From: JABWAN01 sp041918175
GTDB lineage: Bacteria > Zhuqueibacterota > Zhuqueibacteria > Zhuqueibacterales > Zhuqueibacteraceae
Direction: 5' to 3'
NCBI GenBank assembly: GCA_041918175.1
Contig: JAYRWE010000027.1
Span: forward strand, 62,001-126,000
DNA: 64,000 bases
Shown here: positions 15,462-23,573 of the stretch, one piece after another
How positions within the stretch are numbered: position 1 is the stretch's first letter
Layout: every line of letters begins with the position of its first letter
Translations under genes and position numbers: made by a program
Notes under the pieces: model-generated
Database searches by the model: none
The model's input: only the letters and a program-made list of their open reading frames with translations
Told to the model about the DNA's origin: nothing

Positions 15462-17111
15462 ATGAGCACCCACGCTGAACAATACCTGCGCGACGTGATC
15501 ACCTCCGGCTTGCGCAAACTCAATTGGCCCGCGGAGAACGTCATCCTCAATCGCCCGCGGCAAGAAGGCTTCGGCGATTTCGCCACGACCGTTGCAATGC
15601 CGCTCGCAAAAATTTTAAAGAAAGCGCCGCGCGCTATTGCTGAACAACTCGTCGCTGCGATGGAATATGACCGCAGCTTCCTCACCGAAATTTCCATCGA
15701 CGGCCCAGGCTTTATCAACTTTCGCCTCGGCGCGGGTTATTGGCATCATGTGCTCGCGGAAATTTTGCGCGACCGCGAAAAATTTGGCCGCAGCGATTGG
15801 GGCCGCGGCCGCAAAATCAATTTTGAATTTGTCAGCGCGAATCCTACTGGCCCGCTCAACATCGTGAGCGCGCGCGCCGCGGCGATTGGCGACGTGATGG
15901 CGAGCCTCATGCAAGCCTGCGGCGCGGAAGTCGCACGGGAATTTTATATCAACGACGCGGGACAACGCGTCAAAGCGCTCGGCTATTCCGTGAGCGCGCG
16001 CTACATGGCTTTGTTTGATAAAGAAGAGCCGTTTCCCGAAGACGGCTATCACGGCGAGTATGTGAAAGTGCTCGCGCAAAACTTGCGGGAAGAGTTTGGC
16101 GAGCGCTTCGTGAACATGAGCGTAGAGGAGCGCAGCGAGAAATTCACCGAGCTTGCGCTCTCGCGCATGATTGCCAGCCAAAAACAGGCGCTCGCGGAGT
16201 ATCGCGTGCAGTATGATATTTGGTTCAGCGAGCAAAGTTTGTTGAGCAGCAAACGCGACGAGGAAGTTTTGCGCCTCTTGGCCGAGAAAAATCTTTCTTA
16301 CACCAAAGACGGCGCGCTCTGGTTTGCGGCCACGCAGTTCGGTGACACCGAAGACCGCGTGCTCGTCAAACGCGATGGCGAGCCGACGTATTTCCTCGGC
16401 GACATTGCGTATCACATGGATAAGTATCGTCGCGGCTTTACGTATTTGCACGATCTGTGGGGCCCGGATCATCACGCGCACATTACGCGCATGAAGGCCG
16501 CGCTCGAAGCGCTCGGTTATGCGAAAGGCACATTCGACGTCGCGATCATTCAGCAAGTCAATCTCCTGCGCGGCGGCGAAGTGGTGAAGATGTCGAAACG
16601 CAGCGGCAACATCATCGAGATGCGCGAGCTGCTCGACGAAGTGGGCGTGGACGCGGCGCGCTATTTCTTTCTCATGCGCAAGCTTGATACGCCGATGGAT
16701 TTCGATATTGATCTCGCGAAGAAGCAGACCGACGAGAACCCGGTGTTCTATGTGCAATACGCGCATGCGCGCGTGTGCAATGTGCTCTCGTATGCCGCGG
16801 ACCAAGGCGCAGCGCTCGCAAACGAATATGACGCGAGCCAATTGCAAAACCCCGAAGAGTTGGCGCTGCTCAAAAAACTTTCGGAGTTTCCCGAGGTCGT
16901 TTCGAAGGCCGCGGAAACATTGGAGCCGCATCGCCTCACGATTTTTCTGCAAGAGCTGGCGAGCACGTTTCATCAATTCTATCATCACCATCGTGTGGTG
17001 ACCGATGACAAAATTTTGACGCAAGCGCGACTGCATTTGGTGGAGGCCGTGCGTATAATACTCCGCAATGCCCTGCGGCTCTTAAACGTCAGCGCGCCGG
17101 AGAAGATGTAG
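15462..17111 (+). CDS. argS: Arginyl-tRNA synthetase with altered HIGH motif
   Basis: A 549-residue class I aminoacyl-tRNA synthetase that charges tRNA-Arg using ATP. It has the N-terminal ArgRS-specific domain (EGFGDFATTVAMPLAKILKK, residues ~28-50), the catalytic core and the anticodon-binding DALR domain (VQYAHARVCNVL to EAVRIILRNALRLLNV). The KMSK loop is intact (VKMSKRSGNII, about 376). The position of the HIGH signature, which follows ANPTGPL and normally reads HVGH, is NIVSAR here (about residue 132), so both signature histidines are missing. The frame is intact and the protein otherwise looks normal, so it is probably functional as a clade variant. Confidence 0.93.
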   Translation: MSTHAEQYLRDVITSGLRKLNWPAENVILNRPRQEGFGDFATTVAMPLAKILKKAPRAIAEQLVAAMEYDRSFLTEISIDGPGFINFRLGAGYWHHVLAEILRDREKFGRSDWGRGRKINFEFVSANPTGPLNIVSARAAAIGDVMASLMQACGAEVAREFYINDAGQRVKALGYSVSARYMALFDKEEPFPEDGYHGEYVKVLAQNLREEFGERFVNMSVEERSEKFTELALSRMIASQKQALAEYRVQYDIWFSEQSLLSSKRDEEVLRLLAEKNLSYTKDGALWFAATQFGDTEDRVLVKRDGEPTYFLGDIAYHMDKYRRGFTYLHDLWGPDHHAHITRMKAALEALGYAKGTFDVAIIQQVNLLRGGEVVKMSKRSGNIIEMRELLDEVGVDAARYFFLMRKLDTPMDFDIDLAKKQTDENPVFYVQYAHARVCNVLSYAADQGAALANEYDASQLQNPEELALLKKLSEFPEVVSKAAETLEPHRLTIFLQELASTFHQFYHHHRVVTDDKILTQARLHLVEAVRIILRNALRLLNVSAPEKM

Positions 17112-17113
17112 TT

Positions 17114-17180
17114 TGTAGTAGCTCCTTTAGGAGCCTTCTGTTTGGAATAGTTGAGAGCGCCTGAAGGCGCTACTACGAAC
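17114..17180. repeat. GTAGTAGCTCC...GGCGCTACTAC inverted repeat (copy 1)
   Basis: TGTAGTAGCTCCTTTAGGAG and GCGCCTGAAGGCGCTACTAC form paired palindromes around a short spacer between argS and the PfkB gene. A related copy lies at 47744-47812. Confidence 0.75.
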
Positions 17181-17207
17181 GTACGAACTTATGAAAGGAT
17201 AGGCAGT

Positions 17208-18122
17208 ATGAGCTTGTTGGTCGTTGGTTCAATGGGGTTGGACACGATTGAAACGCCGTGGGGTCGCGTGGAAGATGTGATCGGCGGGACTGCGATTTAT
17301 TGCGGCGTGACCGCGAGTTACTTTGCTGAGGTGCGCCTCGTCGGCGTGGTGGGTGAAGATTTCCCCAGTGCGGAAATTGATTTCATGAAGAGCCGCAACA
17401 TCGATCTCGCGGGTTTGGAGATTAAGCCCGGCAAAAGCTTTCGTTGGGGCGGAAAATATCATCTCGATTTGAACAGCCGCGACACGCTGTTCACGCACTT
17501 GAACGTGTTCGAAACTTTTCAGCCGGTGATTCCCGAAAAGTATCGCGACACGCCGTTTGTCTTTCTCGGCAACATCGGCCCGGAGCTGCAGCTCGATGTG
17601 CTCAAGCAAGTGCGCAATCCGCAATTCGTCGCGCTCGACACGATGAACTACTGGATCGAAGGCACGCCTGAGGCTTTGCGTCGCGTGCTCGCGCGCATCG
17701 ACGTGTTGCTCGTGAATGATTCCGAAGCGCGACAACTTGCGGGCGAACCGAATCTTGTAAAGGCCGCGCGCCTCATTCGCAAGATGGGGCCGAAGATTAT
17801 CATCATTAAAAAAGGCGAGCACGGCGCGATCATGATCAGCGATGGCACATTCTTTTGGGCCCCGGCGTTTCCGCTCGAAAACGCGTTCGACCCCACGGGT
17901 GCTGGCGATACGTTTGCCGGTGGCTTCATGGGCTATATCACCAAAGCCGGAAAGATTGACGACGCAACCTTGCGCCAAGCCGTAATCTATGGCAGCACCT
18001 TCGCGAGTTTTGCCGTGGAGAAATTCAGCCTGGATCGTATTCGCGATTTGAAGGAAGAGGAAGTGCGCGCGCGTTTCGGCGAGTTTCAAGCGATGACGAG
18101 ATTCACAAGGCCGTGGGAATAG
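17208..18122 (+). CDS. PfkB-family carbohydrate kinase
   Basis: A 304-residue sugar or nucleoside kinase of the ribokinase/PfkB fold. ATG 17208 is preceded by AAAGGA eight bases upstream; a further upstream TTG at 17151 lies within a repeat and is rejected. The N-terminal substrate-binding region reads VVGSMGLDTIETPWGRVEDV with a GG pair after it. The C-terminal signature FDPTGAGDTFAGGFMGYI contains the catalytic Asp and anion hole (about residue 230). The ATP-phosphorylated substrate cannot be deduced; relatives include ribokinase, adenosine kinase and fructokinase. It is isolated, followed by a palindromic repeat. Confidence 0.88.
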   Translation: MSLLVVGSMGLDTIETPWGRVEDVIGGTAIYCGVTASYFAEVRLVGVVGEDFPSAEIDFMKSRNIDLAGLEIKPGKSFRWGGKYHLDLNSRDTLFTHLNVFETFQPVIPEKYRDTPFVFLGNIGPELQLDVLKQVRNPQFVALDTMNYWIEGTPEALRRVLARIDVLLVNDSEARQLAGEPNLVKAARLIRKMGPKIIIIKKGEHGAIMISDGTFFWAPAFPLENAFDPTGAGDTFAGGFMGYITKAGKIDDATLRQAVIYGSTFASFAVEKFSLDRIRDLKEEEVRARFGEFQAMTRFTRPWE

Positions 18123-18170
18123 AAGAAGCGCGATCAGCTTTTCAAACCCCGCATGAAATTCTGAAATATT

Positions 18171-18233
18171 CCGGCAGAATAATTTTATGGCAGAATAATT
18201 CAAAATGATTCTGCCGGCAAATCATTCTGCCGG
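18171..18233. repeat. CCGGCAGAAT / ATTCTGCCGG repeat cluster
   Basis: Four copies of a GGCAGAATAATT-like word, two per strand, form nested hairpins between the convergent PfkB and nucleotidyltransferase genes. A T-rich stretch (GGATTTTTTATT) follows the right end, so it may also terminate transcription of the + strand gene. Confidence 0.7.
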
Positions 18234-18276
18234 ATTTTTTATTCTACCCGCAAGCAAAGCCCGCCGATTGCAATTT

Positions 18277-18840
18277 TCACCGATACTTTCTCAACAATTT
18301 TTCTAAGCTCTCGATAATGTCGCTGCGTTCGACTTCGATGAACTCGCGCGCACGAGCGCGGAGGTATTTGAGATCGAGTTGCTTGCGATTCGCAGGAATG
18401 AGCGTGTTGAGGTCGGAAAGGTCTTTCGGCCTGGCGGCAACAAGCTTCATTATGATGAGGTCTTCCACCGTGCAAGTATTCACCTCGGTTTTGCCATAAA
18501 GACCTCGCTGGCTTCTTTTAATCGCCGCACGTTCAAAACCGCTTAAAGCCGCGGCAATATCCACTTTCATCTTTGTGGTATTATGCTGCAATGGAACAAA
18601 AAGGCATCGCTGAAAAAAACGCAAAGGATCGGGGCGCAGAGAAACATAATCATCTGCAAAGGCCGCAAGCACATGTTCGAGCGCGTCGATTTCAGCGAGG
18701 ACCGTGATATCGATATCAGCCGTCACGCGCAAGGAACCATGGACAATCGCCGCAATCCCGCCGATGACTGTATAGGGGATATTGTATTTGCGACATCGTT
18801 TGTCAATATCGCGCAATGTTCGTTCAAAGCGTGTTGCCAT
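18277..18840 (-). CDS. Nucleotidyltransferase-fold protein (AbiEii/DUF6036-like)
   Basis: 187 residues from ATG 18840, which follows a GGCGGA ribosome site and overlaps the end of the upstream small gene by 17 bases. The polymerase-beta-type motif is clear: VIGGIAAIVHGSLRVTADID (GG...G-S then the DxD pair), followed by a later catalytic Asp in KMKVDIAAAL and the helix VEDLIIMKLVAARPKD. Proteins of this kind are toxin-like nucleotidyltransferases or defence and housekeeping enzymes that transfer NMP to tRNA or protein. The overlapping upstream small gene suggests a two-gene toxin-antitoxin or regulatory unit (inference). An upstream in-frame extension exists but lies inside the partner gene. 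Confidence 0.75.
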   Translation of the reverse strand: MATRFERTLRDIDKRCRKYNIPYTVIGGIAAIVHGSLRVTADIDITVLAEIDALEHVLAAFADDYVSLRPDPLRFFQRCLFVPLQHNTTKMKVDIAAALSGFERAAIKRSQRGLYGKTEVNTCTVEDLIIMKLVAARPKDLSDLNTLIPANRKQLDLKYLRARAREFIEVERSDIIESLEKLLRKYR

Positions 18841-19102
18841 AAATTTTCCGCCACTTCTTAAAGACTTTTTGGACGGCAATATGATGCGCAATGTCAGCTT
18901 CAAATTGCGTCGCGGTATTGCCGTTTTGGAGCCAAGTGTTATAGGCCGATTCGGCAAAATCGAAAAACCATTCACGCGGTATCGCCTCGTCTGGAAGATC
19001 GTTGGCGGCTTCGTATTTCAACCACCAATGCTCGATGTACTTTGGATGGTTTACGCGTGTTTGTTTTGTTTTTTTGTCTGAGGTTTTTGTTTTGCTCTTC
19101 AT
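18824..19102 (-). CDS. Small charged protein paired with the nucleotidyltransferase
   Basis: 92 residues, Lys/Thr-rich at the N-terminus (KSKTKTSDKKTKQTR) and tryptophan-rich afterwards (EHWWLKYEAAND, PREWFFDFAE, NTWLQNG). No family is recognised. Its 3' end overlaps the start of the nucleotidyltransferase gene by 17 bases, implying coupled translation. Its size and position before a nucleotidyltransferase are those of an antitoxin or adaptor, but there is no sequence proof. Confidence 0.6.
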   Translation of the reverse strand: MKSKTKTSDKKTKQTRVNHPKYIEHWWLKYEAANDLPDEAIPREWFFDFAESAYNTWLQNGNTATQFEADIAHHIAVQKVFKKWRKIYGNTL

Positions 19103-19223
19103 GATGGCGCTCCTGGGGCGGAAAGCATAACGACGTTTTTAGCGAAAATTTCCGTTGCCCAAATAGTGTTGCACTCTTTGAAAGGCAACGCCGTTTTATT
19201 GCGTGCAGCCCGGCCAAACAATT

Positions 19224-20219
19224 TCACGCCAAGATCCCGTCGATCGTGCTCAACTCCTCGCGCGAGAACTCCAAATTGTTTAATGCAGCCACGAGCTCTT
19301 CGATTTGACTCACGCGGCTCGCGCCGATCAATGCCGTGGTCATCGCGTTGTGGCGCAGCACCCACGCAATCGCCATTTGCGCGAGCGATTGTCCGCGGCG
19401 TTCTGCGATGTGATTGAGTTGCCGCACTTTCTCGACTTTATCATCCGTCACGTCATCGCGCTTGAGATAGCCCCACGATTTCGCCGCACGCGAATCTTTC
19501 GGAATGCCTTTGAGATACCGATCCGTGAGCAAGCCCTGCGCGAGCGGCGAAAACGCGATGCAGCCCACGCCTTCTCTTTCCAAGGTGCTTAACAAATCGT
19601 TTTCAATCCAACGCACGAACATGCTGTACATGGGTTGATGAATCAACAGCGGCGTGCCGAGATCGCGCAAAATTTTTACCGCTTGTTGTGTTTGCTCGGC
19701 GTTGTATTGCGAGATGCCGACATAAAGCGCTTTGCCTGAGCGCACGATATGATCGAGCGCGCCCATGGTTTCTTCCAGCGGTGTTTCGGGATCGGGGCGA
19801 TGATGATAAAAGATATCGACGTACTCCAAACCCATGCGCTTGAGGCTTTGATCGAGACTTGCGATGAGATACTTGCGCGAGCCGAAGTTGCCATACGGCC
19901 CGGGCCACATGTCCCAACCTGCTTTCGAAGAGATGATCAGCTCGTCGCGATAGCGCTTCAAATCCTGCGCAAAAATTTTTCCGAAATTTTCTTCCGCGGA
20001 GCCATACGGAGGGCCATAGTTGTTCGCGAGATCGAAATGCGTGATGCCGAGATCGAACGCGCGATGAACCATCGCGCGGCCGTTTTCGAAAGCATCCACG
20101 CCGCCGAAGTTATGCCACAGGCCGAGCGCCACCGCAGGCAGCTTGAGGCCGCTGCGACCGCAACGGTTGTAACGCATTTTATCGTAACGCGAAGCCGCGG
20201 GCAAATATGCCGTGTTCAT
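19224..20219 (-). CDS. Aldo/keto reductase, YghZ/Kv-beta-like
   Basis: A 331-residue (beta/alpha)8 NADPH-dependent reductase. The catalytic tetrad can be placed: Asp and Tyr in HFDLANNYGPPYGSAE (about residues 60-65), Lys in IISSKAGWDMWPGPYG (about 98) and His in IFYHHRPDP (about 140). The GSRKYLIASLDQSLKRMG segment and the long GPPYGSAEENFG loop place it with YghZ (glyceraldehyde 3-phosphate/methylglyoxal reductase) and Kv-channel beta-subunit homologues. It probably detoxifies aldehydes. Same strand as the ABC genes upstream but 106 bp away. Substrate inferred only. Confidence 0.9.
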   Translation of the reverse strand: MNTAYLPAASRYDKMRYNRCGRSGLKLPAVALGLWHNFGGVDAFENGRAMVHRAFDLGITHFDLANNYGPPYGSAEENFGKIFAQDLKRYRDELIISSKAGWDMWPGPYGNFGSRKYLIASLDQSLKRMGLEYVDIFYHHRPDPETPLEETMGALDHIVRSGKALYVGISQYNAEQTQQAVKILRDLGTPLLIHQPMYSMFVRWIENDLLSTLEREGVGCIAFSPLAQGLLTDRYLKGIPKDSRAAKSWGYLKRDDVTDDKVEKVRQLNHIAERRGQSLAQMAIAWVLRHNAMTTALIGASRVSQIEELVAALNNLEFSREELSTIDGILA

Positions 20220-20325
20220 CTGTAAGTCTCCTCGTTTTGAAAGTGAATGCTTCAGGCAGGTGCAGCGCGTTTCGCTGAAGATAATTCACCTCAAGCAGAG
20301 AGTCAAAACCAAACTCAAAAGTTTT

Positions 20326-21141
20326 TTACGGGCGCATGGCGGAGGTGGGTGAAAACGCGAGTCGCGGAATAGCTGCGAGCAAACTTTGCGTATAGGGATG
20401 TTGCGGTTGCGTGAAAAGCGCCGCGGTAGGAGCAGTTTCCACGATTTTTCCGGCGTGCATCACAGCCACGCGATCGGCGATTTGGGCGACCACCGCGAGA
20501 TCGTGTGTGATCCACAACAGGGCGAGGTGCAATTCTGTTTTGAGTTCTTGCAACAGCGCGAGAATCTGGCTTTGCACGGAAACGTCAAGTGCGCTCGTAG
20601 GCTCATCAGCCACGACCAATGCCGGCCGGCACGCAAGCGCAATCGCGATCAATACGCGCTGGCGTTGTCCGCCGCTGAGTTGGTGCGGATAATGATCATA
20701 AATTTTTGCGACGTTCGGCAGCCGCACTTTTTCCATCCACGCGAGGGCTTCACGCTTCGCGGCTTTTTTATCCAACCGCAGATGCCGGCGCAACACTTCC
20801 GCGATTTGTTCGCCGACACGCATGACGGGATTCAAAGCCGAGAGCGCATCTTGCAAGATCAGCCCCATCTCTTTGCCGCGAATTTCATTGAGCTGCTTTT
20901 CCGGCAAAGCGAGAAGATTTTTTTCGCGCAAGGCAATTGCGCCCGCAACGATGCGGCCGGGCGCAGGCAGCAAGCGAAAGAGCGCGTGCGCCGTGGTGGT
21001 TTTGCCGCAGCCGGATTCACCCACGAGCGCGAGCGTTTCTCCAGGAAAAATTTCGAAAGAGATCCCATTTACGGCGCAAGGCTGCTCTTCTTTTTTAAAA
21101 AAGCAAACCTGCAAGTTTTCGACTTTGAGCAATGGCGTCAT
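20326..21141 (-). CDS. Peptide/nickel-type ABC transporter ATP-binding protein (DppD/OppD-like)
   Basis: A 271-residue ABC ATPase. Walker A GESGCGKTTT (about 42), a Q-loop with LILQDALSALNPVMRVGEQI (typical of the Dpp/Opp family), signature LSGGQRQRV, Walker B ALVVADEPTSALD and the H-loop WITHD are all present. The HPYTQSLLAAIPRL tail is the family-specific oligopeptide-transporter motif. The start overlaps the stop of the permease gene (ATGA, 21138-21141). It powers import of peptides, nickel or similar solutes from the cytoplasmic side. Normally two ATPases pair; no DppF-like partner or binding protein is adjacent. Confidence 0.9.
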   Translation of the reverse strand: MTPLLKVENLQVCFFKKEEQPCAVNGISFEIFPGETLALVGESGCGKTTTAHALFRLLPAPGRIVAGAIALREKNLLALPEKQLNEIRGKEMGLILQDALSALNPVMRVGEQIAEVLRRHLRLDKKAAKREALAWMEKVRLPNVAKIYDHYPHQLSGGQRQRVLIAIALACRPALVVADEPTSALDVSVQSQILALLQELKTELHLALLWITHDLAVVAQIADRVAVMHAGKIVETAPTAALFTQPQHPYTQSLLAAIPRLAFSPTSAMRP

Positions 21142-21989
21142 GATTTTTTTTCTAACGCAGGCAAAGCCTCGGCGATGAGGTGCAGGCTAACAGTGGTGAG
21201 CGCGAGGGCCAAGCCCGGGAATAACGTGAGCCACCACGCGGTCGCGAGCACGGGCCGCCCGTCGTTGAGAATCGCGCCCCAGCTTGCTGTGGGCGGTTGC
21301 ACGCCCATGCCCAAAAAACTCAATGTGGATTCCAACAAGATGACGTCCGCGACGCGCAACACCGCAACCGCGACAATTGTGGCAAATGTGTTTGGCATGA
21401 GGTGGCGCAAGATAATGCGGCTTGGTTGCAAACCTGCAGCACGCGCCTTTACGATGAATGCTCTTTCTTTGAGTGATAAAACCTCCGCGCGTGCGAGCCG
21501 GGCAACGTCCATCCAACCCGTGAGGCCGAGAATGAGAATAAGCCCGGTTAAACTCGAACCGAACAACGCGAGAGCGGTGACGCTCAAAAAGATAAGTGGA
21601 AACGCCAATAATACATCGACGAAACGCATGAGCACGGCCTCCACCACGCCGCCGAGATAGCCGGCAATGGCGCCATAGAGTGCGCCGATAGTAATCGCCA
21701 GAGCGACGGCAAGCAGGCCGATGGCGAGGGAAATTCTTCCGCCAAACAAGACGCGCGTAAACACGTCGCGGCCGAATTGATCGGTGCCAAAAAGATGTTG
21801 CAGCGAAGGCGAAAGATGGCGCGTTGCAGCCGGCGCCTCTTGCGCATTGGGCGCGTACGAGGTCACAAGCGGCGCGGCAACGGCGAGCAGAACGATTAGA
21901 GCGAGCAGCGTTGCGCCGGTTAGGAATTGCGCATTGCGTGAGTACATGTTCAGAGCGGATTCTTTTCTCCACGGATGCTTGCGCTTCAC
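21138..21989 (-). CDS. ABC transporter permease (DppC/OppC-like)
   Basis: A 283-residue inner-membrane permease with about six helices. After an N-terminal helix it carries the conserved family segment HLFGTDQFGRDVFTRVLFGG, then the membrane core and the EAA coupling loop region (ARAAGLQPSRIILRHLMPN) that docks on the ATPase. It overlaps both neighbours by four bases (ATPase at 21138, second permease at 21986), so all three are translationally coupled. In the Dpp/Opp family it forms the heterodimeric channel with the next gene's product. Confidence 0.9.
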   Translation of the reverse strand: MKRKHPWRKESALNMYSRNAQFLTGATLLALIVLLAVAAPLVTSYAPNAQEAPAATRHLSPSLQHLFGTDQFGRDVFTRVLFGGRISLAIGLLAVALAITIGALYGAIAGYLGGVVEAVLMRFVDVLLAFPLIFLSVTALALFGSSLTGLILILGLTGWMDVARLARAEVLSLKERAFIVKARAAGLQPSRIILRHLMPNTFATIVAVAVLRVADVILLESTLSFLGMGVQPPTASWGAILNDGRPVLATAWWLTLFPGLALALTTVSLHLIAEALPALEKKS

Positions 21990-22969
21990 CTGCGCCGCAC
22001 ACGCGGATCAATGAAATGATACATTACGTCCGCGAGCATATTGCCGGCGATGGTCATGCTCGCGGCAAGGAGATTCACCGCGAAAAGCACAGGATAATCT
22101 TTGCTGAACAGCGCTTCGTATGCGATGCGCCCCATGCCCGGCAAAGCAAACATCACTTCGATCACCAACGCGCCGCCGAGCAAGAAGGGAAAGTAAAGCC
22201 CGAACAGAGTGATGACGGGCAGCAGCGCATTTTGCAACGCATGTTTGAGCAGCACCTCGCGCGCGGAAAGGCCTTTGGCTTGCGCGAGGCGAATGAAATC
22301 CTGGCGCAGCACGTTGCGCATGTTAGCGCGCACGATGCGGGAGATTGCTGCGCCGCCGGTCAAACCCAAGATTGTGACGGGCAAAATCAAATGCCGCATG
22401 CGATCCCACCATTGCTCGGCTCGGCTCGCTTCTTCGAGGAACAACGCATTCATGCCGGAGGCCGGCAGCCATTGCAACTTAACACTGAGAAACAGAATCG
22501 CGAGTGCGGCGAGCCAGAACGAAGGCAGCGCATAAATGATCAAGCCGGAAAAATTCAGCGCATGGCCTGCGACACGCCCTTCATATTTTGCCGCAAGCAC
22601 GCCCCACAACGCGCCGAAGCTGAAGCTGAACGCGAGCGCGAGTGAGGTGAGTTGCAGCGTAGCGGGAATGGCTTCTTGCAGCATGTCGGCGACCGGACGA
22701 TGGCGCAGCCAGGAATATCCCCAATCACCGCGAACAAAACGCAGAGTCCACATTTGCAATTGTTGGCCAAAGGGGAGCGTGAGGCCGCGTTGCGCGCGCA
22801 GGGTTTCAATGCTCGTGCGATCAGTTTCGGGACCCCAATAAATATTCGTCGCGTCGCCGGGACTGAAACGAATCAAGCAAAAATTCAGCAGCCAAATGCC
22901 GGCGAGCAAGAGCGCAAAACGGAGGAGAGCTTTCAAAATGAGCATTGCAGCATGAAGGGCAGTTGACAT
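21986..22969 (-). CDS. ABC transporter permease (DppB/OppB-like)
   Basis: 327 residues from ATG 22969; upstream in-frame starts as far as 23182 add an unconserved soluble segment and are rejected. ATG 22945 is an alternative, and no start has a good ribosome site. N-terminal helix with NFCLIRFSPGDATNIYWGPE, then RAQRGLTLPFGQQ and VRGDWGYSW, all typical of DppB. About six helices follow, with the coupling loop LAQAKGLSAREVLLKHALQN near the end. First gene of the three-gene transporter operon. A periplasmic solute-binding protein would be expected upstream but is absent here. Confidence 0.88.
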   Translation of the reverse strand: MSTALHAAMLILKALLRFALLLAGIWLLNFCLIRFSPGDATNIYWGPETDRTSIETLRAQRGLTLPFGQQLQMWTLRFVRGDWGYSWLRHRPVADMLQEAIPATLQLTSLALAFSFSFGALWGVLAAKYEGRVAGHALNFSGLIIYALPSFWLAALAILFLSVKLQWLPASGMNALFLEEASRAEQWWDRMRHLILPVTILGLTGGAAISRIVRANMRNVLRQDFIRLAQAKGLSAREVLLKHALQNALLPVITLFGLYFPFLLGGALVIEVMFALPGMGRIAYEALFSKDYPVLFAVNLLAASMTIAGNMLADVMYHFIDPRVRRR

Positions 22970-23182
22970 GACGACAGCATCTAATTTTGTAGCATGAATG
23001 TAAAGTCGAGCTGCGACGTTACGGGCAAGTAACTCGCGTTTGCCGTCACAATTTTCCGGCCTGCTTGCGGCTTGAGTAATGTACTGACAATACCGCCAAT
23101 CACGGCCAAATGCTGCACGCACCAGATTAAAAAATAAAAATAGCGTGGAGCCGATTCTGCCTCGTTGGGTTGGTAGTGTCAT

Positions 23183-23573
23183 TCATCGGGCCTAGCTCTT
23201 CTGGCCTGATTCAGACGAAACCCAATTTACACGCGCCATGTTAGATTTTGGGTAAGAGTCAACGCGGCTTGGCCCCGTCGCAAGCGAGTCCCAACTTTTT
23301 CGTGCCTGAGTTGCGACTTGACTTGAAGGCTTGGCAAAAGTATATTGCACACGCATGAATGTTTTGGTCGAAAGTTTTCTCGCTACCTTTTGCAAACGCA
23401 CGCCGGAGAATTTTGCCAGGCTGCAGCAAGCACTCAGGTCAGGGTTTGTAGACGAGGCCATCAATGAGATCACGCATGAGGGATTGCAGCAGTATCCATT
23501 GTTGTGTCACGTGCATCTCGAAATAATTTTTCGCGAAGCAACAAGTCGATTCGATTTATACTAAGGATGGAAA
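23183..23573. other. Intergenic region, one doubtful small ORF
   Basis: 391 bp between the divergent permease and M48 protease genes. An ATG at 23355 opens a 69-codon frame to 23564 (MNVLVESFLATFCKRTPENF then a helical tail). There is no recognisable family and no ribosome site, so I do not call it a gene. Promoters for both sides are presumably here. Confidence 0.35.

Noticed and set aside
15615..17036. Long minus-strand open frame opposite argS
   Set aside because: Same cause: shadow of argS, no motifs.
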